Positions 24,900 through 32,099 of a stretch of DNA of 53,421 nt are shown piece after piece. The stretch comes from a bacterium (GTDB taxonomy: Bacteria; Vulcanimicrobiota; Vulcanimicrobiia; Vulcanimicrobiales; Vulcanimicrobiaceae). The stretch is from positions 1-53,421 of the forward strand of contig JAJYRI010000009.1 of assembly GCA_021794175.1 (NCBI GenBank), in the 5' to 3' direction. Positions within the stretch are counted from its first letter, which is position 1. Every line of letters begins with the position of its first letter. Under the pieces are notes generated by a model. That model was not told the DNA's origin, searched no databases, and saw only the letters and a list, made by a program, of their open reading frames with translations. The position numbers were made by a program, and so were the translations under genes.

Positions 24900-26234
24900 A
24901 TGATGCCTACCACCCGGTGGACGCGAGGGCTGGTCGTCCTCGCTCTGGTGACAGCCTGTATCGGCGCCACCGCTCCCGATACGCACCTCACGCAGCCCGT
25001 CGCCGCCGATGTCCGCGAAGCATTTAACCTGCTCTCGACCGTCCCGTTTAAGCCGCTCTCGGCGCAGCGCTTACTCGACGTGGCCCGCCACGCGCTCGAA
25101 GAGCGGGCGAAACGGCATGGCGTCGTGCTCTCGCTCTTTCCCGCCACCGCGTCGACCCCGGAAGCCGATGTCGCGACGCTCGACGATGAGATCGAGACGA
25201 TCGCGGGGCTGACGCACGAGGATGCGCGCGAGGATGCCTACGCGGCGATTCGGGCGATGGCGGCGGCCTTTCACGACCCGTATACGGTTTTCTGGGACCC
25301 GCAGCAGATGCTTGCGTTCCAACACGAGCTCGATCCGAAACGGAGCGTCGGCGTCGGGCTCGAGGTTCGCCGTTCGCACGCGGGGATTGTCGTCGATTAC
25401 GTCGTTCCCGATACGCCCGCCGACCATGCCGACGTTCGCGTCGGCGATCTGCTGACGAGTATCGACGGGAAGAGCACGCACGATCTCGGCCGCGCCGCTG
25501 CAGCGCATCTTTTTTCCGGCAAAGTCGGAACCCCCGTCTCGATGACGATCGAACGGAGCGGCGAACGCGCGCGCACGCTGACGCTCGATCGCGCACTCTA
25601 CCGCCCGCCGACGGTGACCGGACGGATGCTGCCCGATCGGATCGGCTACATTGCGGTGACGGCATTCGGCGAAGCGACGCCCGAAGAGTTCGGCGATGCG
25701 CTGCACCGGCTCGTCGCGGCAGGCGCGCGCGGACTCGTCTTCGATCTGCGTAACGACGGCGGCGGCTTCGTATCCTCGGCGGTCTCGATCGCCTCCGATT
25801 TTCTCGGGCGCCAACCGTTGATGGTGATCGAACGGCGCGACCGCGCGCCGGCGACGATCCACGGCGAGAACGATGCGCCGTTGCATATCCCGACGATCGT
25901 CTTAGTGAACGGCAATACCGCATCGGCATCGGAGATCACCGCGGGTGCGCTCCAAGACGACCGCGCCGCCGAGCTCATCGGTACGCAGACCTTCGGGAAA
26001 GGCGTGATGCAGGAGCTCGATCCGCTCCGCGATGGGGCGGCGCTAAAGATCACCACCGCGCATTATCTGACGCCGCTGCACCGCGATATCAATAAGCGCG
26101 GGCTCACCCCGAATATCCGCGTCTCGGGAGCGCAGGTGCGGCGGATCGGCGAGCTCTCGCGCGATCCGCAATTGCAGGCGGCGATGCACGCGTTGCTCGC
26201 TCAGCTCGTCGCTCGCGCCCGTACGCGGCCGTAA
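24900..26234 (+). CDS. ctpA: S41 family carboxy-terminal processing peptidase (PDZ-containing)
   Basis: The 444-residue protein has a short N-terminal signal with a possible lipobox VTAC. A PDZ domain follows at about 155-240 (RSVGVGLEVR, ADVRVGDLLTSIDG). The S41 protease domain has FDLRNDGGGF, the catalytic Ser in NTASASEITAGAL and the Lys in GTQTFGKGV. It would degrade misfolded or tagged envelope proteins. The ATG at 24900 or the adjacent ATG at 24903 gives the signal peptide; an earlier in-frame GTG at 24840 does not. Its TAA overlaps the next ATG by one base. Confidence 0.88.
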   Translation: MMPTTRWTRGLVVLALVTACIGATAPDTHLTQPVAADVREAFNLLSTVPFKPLSAQRLLDVARHALEERAKRHGVVLSLFPATASTPEADVATLDDEIETIAGLTHEDAREDAYAAIRAMAAAFHDPYTVFWDPQQMLAFQHELDPKRSVGVGLEVRRSHAGIVVDYVVPDTPADHADVRVGDLLTSIDGKSTHDLGRAAAAHLFSGKVGTPVSMTIERSGERARTLTLDRALYRPPTVTGRMLPDRIGYIAVTAFGEATPEEFGDALHRLVAAGARGLVFDLRNDGGGFVSSAVSIASDFLGRQPLMVIERRDRAPATIHGENDAPLHIPTIVLVNGNTASASEITAGALQDDRAAELIGTQTFGKGVMQELDPLRDGAALKITTAHYLTPLHRDINKRGLTPNIRVSGAQVRRIGELSRDPQLQAAMHALLAQLVARARTRP

Positions 26235-26806
26235 TGCAGTACGCCGTCGCCTACGCGCTCAGCAGTGCGGCCGGGCTGCGGGCACTCTTCGCACTCGCCG
26301 TTGCGTCGCTCGCCGTGCATGCGGGCTGGTTCCACCCGCCTGCCGATCTTGCGTGGCTCGATTCTTGGCCGGTGACGGTGACGTTGCTCGTGCTCGCCGC
26401 CGTTGAATTGCTCGCCGATAAAGTGCCGCTGCTCGATCACACCCTCCACGTCGCGCAGAGCGTGCTCAAACCGGCGGTGGCGGCGATACTCGTTGCGGGC
26501 TCGCTGCACGGGCTGCCCGGCCCCGCGCTCGCCTCGCTCGTGGTTCTCGGCGCGCTCAACGCGTTGGGTATTCACGCCGCCGCCGCGAGCGGACGCGGCG
26601 TATCGACGAGCTTTACCGGCGGATTCGGGAACCCGATCGTCTCGCTGCTGGAGGATATCGGCGCGCTCGGTCTCTCGGTAACGGCGTTTCTCGCGCCGTG
26701 GCTCGGCGTCGTGCTTGCCGTCCTCGTCGGCGCGATTGCGATCCGCGTGCTGGTAGGGGTGCGGGCAATGCTCTTCGCGAAGGCACGCGCGAACGTGGGC
26801 GATTAG
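26234..26806 (+). CDS. DUF4126 membrane protein
   Basis: This 190-residue protein has four to five hydrophobic helices and the DUF4126 features SAAGLRALFALAV at the N-terminus, VELLADKVPLLDHTLH in the centre and STSFTGGFGNPIVSLLEDI. Function is not known. It starts within the ctpA stop. Its last codons (…VGD) and TAG stop lie in the acceptor stem of tRNA-Val, a 10-bp sense overlap. Confidence 0.85.
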   Translation: MQYAVAYALSSAAGLRALFALAVASLAVHAGWFHPPADLAWLDSWPVTVTLLVLAAVELLADKVPLLDHTLHVAQSVLKPAVAAILVAGSLHGLPGPALASLVVLGALNALGIHAAAASGRGVSTSFTGGFGNPIVSLLEDIGALGLSVTAFLAPWLGVVLAVLVGAIAIRVLVGVRAMLFAKARANVGD

Positions 26807-26872
26807 CTCAGCTGGGAGAGCGCCTCCTTTACACGGAGGATGTCGGCGGTTCGAGCCCGTCATCGCCCACCA
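26797..26872 (+). tRNA. tRNA-Val (anticodon UAC)
   Basis: The 76-nt cloverleaf is complete. The acceptor GGGCGAT pairs with ATCGCCC, the D arm is GCTC…GAGC, the anticodon arm is CCTCC-TTTACAC-GGAGG with anticodon TAC, and the T arm is GGCGG-TTCGAGC-CCGTC. CCA is encoded at 26870-26872. A T5 run and CCCC follow, which may help termination. Its first 10 bases are also the end of the DUF4126 gene. Confidence 0.97.
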
Positions 26873-26956
26873 TTTTTCCCCGTGAAGCTCCGAAACGCCG
26901 GTGGTTTACCCTCGCCCGATAGGGGGTATCTTTCGAGCGAAAGAGGGTAGCATATC

Positions 26957-27115
26957 GTGGGAAATCTCTTATGGAGCATCATCGTGGTGCTCTTCGTATT
27001 CTGGCTTATCGGCCTGCTCTTCCACATCGGAGGAGCGCTCATTCATCTGGTGCTCGTCGTCATCGTCATCTTGATCGTCGTCAATTTCCTGACGGGGCGC
27101 GGCGCGCGCATCTAG
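26957..27115 (+). CDS. lmo0937-type small membrane protein
   Basis: A 52-residue frame starts at GTG 26957. It is almost wholly hydrophobic (SIIVVLFVFWLIGLLFHIGG, then LIHLVLVVIVILIVVNFLTG) and matches the small lmo0937/DUF5670 family, whose members share the pattern WLxGLxxHxGGxLIHxLLVxAxxxxxxNLLxGR. Function is not known; several relatives are stress-induced. AAAGAGGG lies a little upstream. Confidence 0.8.
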   Translation: MGNLLWSIIVVLFVFWLIGLLFHIGGALIHLVLVVIVILIVVNFLTGRGARI

Positions 27116-27166
27116 TATCCCGAGCCACGAACGTGCCTCATGCCGCGGGCATGAGGCACGCTATTT

Positions 27167-27511
27167 CTATGACGTTCGCCGGCTCTCGCCGCGAACGTGC
27201 GCGAGAGCGTTTGCGGAATGCGTTTGCGCCTGTTCGCCGTGTGCGTGCGCGCGTGCGGCGTGCTCTTCGGCGACTTCGTGTTCGCCGCGAGATTGCTCGA
27301 ACGCGGCTTGGCGATGGTGATGGGCGGCAGCCTCGTGATGCCCCGCAGCCTCGTGGTGTGCCGCGCTCGCGCGTGGATTCCCCGGTTGCGACTTGCCCTC
27401 GCTCGGTTCTAACTCTTCGTAGAACTTGTGCCCGTTCTTCGCGGCGGCGGAATCGCCGGAGCTACCGTTTCCTTTCGGCGTCGGTTTTACGATCGTTGCT
27501 TGATTTGACAT
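27167..27511 (-). CDS. His/Ala/Glu-rich low-complexity hydrophilic protein
   Basis: This 114-residue protein has no hydrophobic core. The N-terminus is MSNQATIVKPTPKGNG, then KFYEELEPSEGKSQPGNP, then a long stretch rich in Ala, His, Glu and Arg with repeats such as AAHHEAAGHHEAAAHHH. AGGAAAATAGAAC precedes the ATG on the minus strand. It resembles short stress-associated disordered proteins in which KGG-like tails are common, but no family can be fixed. The histidine run may bind metal ions. It lies between two membrane-protein genes. Confidence 0.65.
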   Translation of the reverse strand: MSNQATIVKPTPKGNGSSGDSAAAKNGHKFYEELEPSEGKSQPGNPRASAAHHEAAGHHEAAAHHHRQAAFEQSRGEHEVAEEHAARAHAHGEQAQTHSANALAHVRGESRRTS

Positions 27512-27609
27512 GTTCTATTTTCCTTATCCGGTCGCATGCGACCAACTAGAACATGCCCGTTAACGATTCGATTGAAACATCTCGGTGCGACTGGTTGCTT
27601 GCGTGCAAA

Positions 27610-28050
27610 CTACCGCAGAAAACGAATCGTGAGCGGATAGACGTAGCTCTCGCCGTTCGCGGTCTTCACCGTTGCCACGATCGTAAGAATGAGATCGACG
27701 AGCCCGACGATGACGAGCATCGGGATGCCGATCAGGAGCAGAATGAAGAGCGATGAGACGATCGCGTAGATCGACATCGATATCTGAAAGTTCAGCGATT
27801 CTTTCCCCTCACGATCGACCAGCGGCGATTCATCGCGCTTGACCAGCCATACGATGAGCGGCCCGAGTAGGTTGCCGAACGGAATAATGACACCGGCGAG
27901 CGCGGTGAGGTGGCAGAGCATCGCGGCCGTCCTTTCGCTCTGCGCGTTTGCGGCGAGAACCGGCCTCGCGCCGGCGGCGAGCGCCGCCCCGCACGAGGGG
28001 CAAAAGCTGCTTTCCGGGCCGTATGCGCTTCCGCAGTTGGTACACGTCAT
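27610..28050 (-). CDS. Zinc-ribbon DUF4870 membrane protein
   Basis: The 146-residue protein begins with a zinc ribbon, CTNCGSAYGPESSFCPSCG, with four cysteines. The DUF4870 membrane domain follows: AMLCHLTALAGVIIPFGNLLGPLIVWLVKR, DREGKESLNFQ and two further helices. The ATG at 28050 is chosen because it places the ribbon at the N-terminus. Relatives are Tic20-like in topology but have no settled function. It is divergent from the enoyl-CoA hydratase gene. Confidence 0.87.
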   Translation of the reverse strand: MTCTNCGSAYGPESSFCPSCGAALAAGARPVLAANAQSERTAAMLCHLTALAGVIIPFGNLLGPLIVWLVKRDESPLVDREGKESLNFQISMSIYAIVSSLFILLLIGIPMLVIVGLVDLILTIVATVKTANGESYVYPLTIRFLR

Positions 28051-28162
28051 CGTTGCACTCTCCCAAACAAGCCCTTGGTTATAGGGGCGGACGTGCGACG
28101 GGGGCGGCGGCATTCCTGCGCCGAAGCGCTCCCACGACGGCTCTGGAAGAAGTGAGGATGAA

Positions 28163-28939
28163 ATGACGGATTCGGCCCTGGTGCGGAGCGAGCGCGAAGG
28201 CAGCGCCGCAGTCATAACGATGGCGAACGCCGGCAAACGCAATGCGCTCTCGCGGGCGATGATGCGCGCGCTGATCGCCGCGCTCGACGAAGCCGCCGCC
28301 GATCCACACGCCCGCGCCGTCATCGTGCGCGGCGAGGGGCCGGCGTTTAGCGCCGGACACGATCTGCGCGAGATCGCCGATGCGGGCGACGCCGAGATGG
28401 ATGAGATCTTCGATGTCTGCGTCGAGTTGATGGAGACGTTGCAGCGCATCGAAGCGCCGACGATCGCCGAGGTCGACGGCATCGCGACCGCGGCGGGTTG
28501 CCAGCTCGTTGCAAGTTGCGATTTGGCGGTCGCGTCCGAGCGCTCGGTCTTCGCGACGCCGGGCGTCAAGATCGGGCTCTTTTGCAGTACGCCGATGGTC
28601 GCGTTGACGCGCGCGATCGGGCGCAAGGCGGCGATGGAGATGTTGCTGCTCGGCGAGCCGATCGACGCCGCGCGCGCGCTGGAATGGGGGCTGGTCAATC
28701 GCGTCGTCGCCGCCGAGAACGTCCATGCCGAGGCGCTCGCGCTCGCCGAACGGATCGCTCGCTCCGCGCGCAGGACGGTCGCGACCGGGAAATCCGCCTT
28801 CTACCAGCAGATCGACCTGCCGCAGCACGAGGCCTACGCCTATACGAAGCAGGTGATGGTACGCAACGCGCGCGCCGCCGACGCCGTCGAAGGCATCGGC
28901 GCGTTCCTCGAAAAGCGCGCGCCGCACTGGCAGGCGTAG
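28163..28939 (+). CDS. Enoyl-CoA hydratase/isomerase family protein
   Basis: This 258-residue crotonase has the oxyanion-hole loops FSAGHDLREI and DGIATAAGCQLVASCDLAVAS, and GVKIGLFCSTPMVAL, which resembles the ECHDC3-type branch. The usual catalytic Glu at the second loop is replaced by non-acidic residues (TPGVKIGLFC), so classic hydratase activity is doubtful. GAGG precedes the ATG. It is not clustered with other CoA genes. Confidence 0.82.
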   Translation: MTDSALVRSEREGSAAVITMANAGKRNALSRAMMRALIAALDEAAADPHARAVIVRGEGPAFSAGHDLREIADAGDAEMDEIFDVCVELMETLQRIEAPTIAEVDGIATAAGCQLVASCDLAVASERSVFATPGVKIGLFCSTPMVALTRAIGRKAAMEMLLLGEPIDAARALEWGLVNRVVAAENVHAEALALAERIARSARRTVATGKSAFYQQIDLPQHEAYAYTKQVMVRNARAADAVEGIGAFLEKRAPHWQA

Positions 28940-28975
28940 CGGGCATTCCGGGCGGCGCGGACGAAGGCAGCGGCC

Positions 28976-30976
28976 GTGCAACTTCTTCAGAAAAACACGC
29001 GCTTTGCCGCGGGCATCCTGCTTGTCGCCCTCCTCGCTTGCTGCGTCGTCGCCGTACTTCGCATCCGGACCGAGATCCATGCGCGACGGGTCGAGATCGC
29101 GATGGATTACAGTGACTTCGCGCAACTCGCCCGCTCCTTCGATTATCGAGCCGACGCCTTTTTAATCGCGCTTCGGCGGGCGGGGCTCACCTCGCTTGCG
29201 GTGAGCGAGCAACTCGGTTCCAATCTCGGTAACGACGGCTCGACGACGGTGATGACCGGCGCGCAGATCCTCAACGGCGCGCGGCTCGCGCCGATCGCCG
29301 ACCCGCTGCTCGCGCGCCTCGCGCGCGAAGGGAAGATCGCGAGTCGTGCCGTCTACCTCGCGATCGGGCGTAAGAGCACCTACGATCGCTTGCGCGTACA
29401 ACTGCCGCTGCATTTCATGCCGAAATCGATTCGCATTCTGCGCGCGCAGCGGCCCTGGCTGATCGAGGTGCACACCCAGATCGATTACTTCAACGGCATC
29501 GGGCTGGGTATTCCCACCTCGGAGATCTTGCTCGCCAAACGTCTGGGCCTGCTGCTGATTCCGCGCTTGCAGAACGACGAGCGTTTCAAAGCCCCGCAGA
29601 TGAACGCCGAGCTGAACGGCATCTTAGCGCTCGATCCGAAGGTATCGACCGTCATTTTCTTTGGGCTGAAGAATCAAGTCTTCGGATATCCCGATCACGA
29701 GAAGGATGCCGCCGAACTCTTCCGCTCGCACGATTTTAATTTCGGCACGATCGAAGTATACGATCCCAGCCAACTGCAAAAAGGCAACAACGCACTCGCC
29801 GAATTGATTCCCGGCCGCACGGTGCGGGTGCAAACGGTGCAGAAGACCGAGCTCGACCGCCTGAGCGTTTCGGCGTTGGTCGATCGTTTTATGCTCGGGG
29901 TACGCGAACGAAATATTCGCGTGATCTACCTGCACCCGTACCCCCACCGCGATAAGCAGCGCAGCATCGAAGCGACCAACGTCGAGATCGTGCATCGCTT
30001 GGCGAAAGCGATCGCCGCCGATGGCATGCGCTTGGGAACCGCGACCCCGATTCCGCTCTATCCCGGGACGAATCGCTTACTCGTCGGTATCGCGGCGCTC
30101 GCGGTTCCCTCGATCCTCGTCCTGCTGCTCGGTGCGTTCGGCATCTATCGGCCGAGTTACGCCGCCGTGGCGTACCTCGCGACGATCCTGCTCTACGTCG
30201 CCGGCATCGCGACCCATCGGGCCGATCTCGTGCGTTCGCTGCTCGCGCTCGGCGGCGGCCTGCTCTTCGTCGTCGCGGCGATGCTGCTCTACGCTCCGGC
30301 CTGTGCCGACGAACCGCGCGCGAATTTCTTCGCGCAGTGGTGGCGCTCGTTGCGGTGGTCTTTCGTCGTCATCGGTACGGTGCTGCTCGGTGCGTTGGTG
30401 GTCGTGGGGCTATTAAGCACGCCTCTTGCGATGGAAGAGATCGAGCCGTTCCGCGGCGTCAAGCTCATGCTCGCGTTGCCGCCGTTGATCGCACTCGTGC
30501 TCTACGTTTTCGACGCGCGCTTCAAAGCCAAGGTCGGGCGCGCGGTCGACGTGCTGCTCGCGCCGGTGCGCGCCTACCACCTCATCGTGATCGCCGCGCT
30601 CGTCGGTGCGGGCGCGGTGCTCTTGCTGCGCAGCGGCAACACCAGCGATATCGGCGCTTCGCACTTCGAGCTCGTCGTTCGTCAGGATCTCAGTACCTGG
30701 CTCTCCGTGCGCCCGCGCTTCAAACAGTTCCTCATCGGCATTCCGGCGGCGATGCTGTTGCCCGCGCTCTCGTTCTCGCATCGGCGCGCGATCGGCTGGC
30801 TCTGTGCGTTGGGGGTCGGCGTCGGTCTCGGCGATGCCGTCGATACCTTCTCGCATCTGCACACGCCGTTGCTGATCGCGATCTTCCGCATCGGCAACGA
30901 TTTTCTCGTCGGCGCGATCGTCGGGGCGATCGGTATCGCGCTCTACCGTCTGGTCGCTCGTCGGCTCCCCGCATAG
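28976..30976 (+). CDS. DUF5693 membrane protein
   Basis: The 666-residue protein starts with GTG. One N-terminal helix (AAGILLVALLACCVVAVLRI) is followed by a ~340-residue extracytoplasmic domain that folds like a polysaccharide-associated barrel (DFAQLARSFDYRADAFLIALRRAGLTSLAVSEQLG; RNIRVIYLHPYP). About eight helices make up the C-terminal part. It fits DUF5693. The next gene, csaB, starts one base after its stop. The pair is found together in cell-wall loci of other bacteria, as I recall, so a role in surface polymer assembly is likely. Confidence 0.78.
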   Translation: MQLLQKNTRFAAGILLVALLACCVVAVLRIRTEIHARRVEIAMDYSDFAQLARSFDYRADAFLIALRRAGLTSLAVSEQLGSNLGNDGSTTVMTGAQILNGARLAPIADPLLARLAREGKIASRAVYLAIGRKSTYDRLRVQLPLHFMPKSIRILRAQRPWLIEVHTQIDYFNGIGLGIPTSEILLAKRLGLLLIPRLQNDERFKAPQMNAELNGILALDPKVSTVIFFGLKNQVFGYPDHEKDAAELFRSHDFNFGTIEVYDPSQLQKGNNALAELIPGRTVRVQTVQKTELDRLSVSALVDRFMLGVRERNIRVIYLHPYPHRDKQRSIEATNVEIVHRLAKAIAADGMRLGTATPIPLYPGTNRLLVGIAALAVPSILVLLLGAFGIYRPSYAAVAYLATILLYVAGIATHRADLVRSLLALGGGLLFVVAAMLLYAPACADEPRANFFAQWWRSLRWSFVVIGTVLLGALVVVGLLSTPLAMEEIEPFRGVKLMLALPPLIALVLYVFDARFKAKVGRAVDVLLAPVRAYHLIVIAALVGAGAVLLLRSGNTSDIGASHFELVVRQDLSTWLSVRPRFKQFLIGIPAAMLLPALSFSHRRAIGWLCALGVGVGLGDAVDTFSHLHTPLLIAIFRIGNDFLVGAIVGAIGIALYRLVARRLPA

Positions 30977-30977
30977 C

Positions 30978-32063
30978 GTGCGCGTGTTGCTGAGCGGATA
31001 TTACGGTTTCGGCAACGTCGGGGATGAGGCGCTGTTGCGAATTATCGTGCAACGGATTCGTTCGCGTATGCCGAAGGTGGAGATCGAGGCGCTCTCGGCG
31101 AGCCCTGAAGCGACGAGCGCGCAGTACGGCATTCGTGCCACGCAGCGGCGCGACGCGGGCGCGGTGCGTGCGGCGATGGAGCGCGCCGACGCGCTGATCT
31201 CCGGCGGCGGCGGACTCTTGCAGAACGCGACGAGCACGCGCAGCCTGCTCTATTATGCCGGGATCATTCGCGCCGCTCACCGCCGGAAGAAGAAAACGAT
31301 GATATTCGCGCAATCGGTCGGCCCGCTCGACGGGCTCGGCAAATTCCTCGTCCGCACGCTCTGCTCGGGGGTGGATCGCGCGACCGTGCGCGACCGGCGC
31401 TCGCGCGAACTGTTGCAATCGCTCCTCCCCGCAACGAAGGTGGAGCAGAGCGCCGATCCCGTCTTTCTCCTCGATCTCGCCCCCGACGAACGCGACGTGC
31501 GGAACGAGGGGCTCGATCCGGTCGGCGCGCCGTACGTCGTGGTCAGCGTTCGCAAACATCAAGCGCTGCGCGCCGGTATCCCGGCGATCGCACGCGCCGT
31601 CGATCTGCTCTCGCGCGAATATGGTTTCCGCGGCGTCTTCTTACCGATGGGCGGCGCGGAGGATGCCGACGTTGCCACGCGCGTCATTCGTGCCTGCGAG
31701 AGCGCGCCGATGCTGTTGCCCGAACGTTCGATCGAGCGCAGCGCGGCGATCGTCGCATCGGCACGCGCCGTCATCGGCATGCGCCTGCACGCGCTGATCT
31801 TCGCCGCGCGCTTTGCGGTGCCGTTTCTCGCGATTCCCTACGATCCGAAGGTTGCGGCGCTCTGCGAGGATCTCGCCTACCCGCTCGCTCCGCTCTGGGT
31901 CCCGGGCGGCACGGTTCCCGATAACGCGGCGATCGATGCGAGCGTCGAGCGACTGATGTCGGAGCACGAGCGCCTACGCGAGCACCTGCAAGGGGCGGTG
32001 CTTGCCCTGCGCGCCGGTGCCGAACGGAATTTCGAGATCCTGCAAGATTTACTCGACGAGTAA
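30978..32063 (+). CDS. csaB: Polysaccharide pyruvyl transferase CsaB
   Basis: This 361-residue enzyme adds pyruvate ketals to a cell-wall polymer, the modification bound by SLH domains of S-layer proteins. Motifs are LSGYYGFGNVGDEALL at the N-terminus, ADALISGGGGLLQNATS, FAQSVGPL, and the C-terminal GMRLHALIFAARFAVPFLAIPYDPK. The start is GTG at 30978. It suggests a pyruvylated surface glycan in this organism. Confidence 0.9.
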   Translation: MRVLLSGYYGFGNVGDEALLRIIVQRIRSRMPKVEIEALSASPEATSAQYGIRATQRRDAGAVRAAMERADALISGGGGLLQNATSTRSLLYYAGIIRAAHRRKKKTMIFAQSVGPLDGLGKFLVRTLCSGVDRATVRDRRSRELLQSLLPATKVEQSADPVFLLDLAPDERDVRNEGLDPVGAPYVVVSVRKHQALRAGIPAIARAVDLLSREYGFRGVFLPMGGAEDADVATRVIRACESAPMLLPERSIERSAAIVASARAVIGMRLHALIFAARFAVPFLAIPYDPKVAALCEDLAYPLAPLWVPGGTVPDNAAIDASVERLMSEHERLREHLQGAVLALRAGAERNFEILQDLLDE

Positions 32064-32099
32064 GGGCCGAGCGCTCCGAGGGCGAATGGGAGCCCTCCC

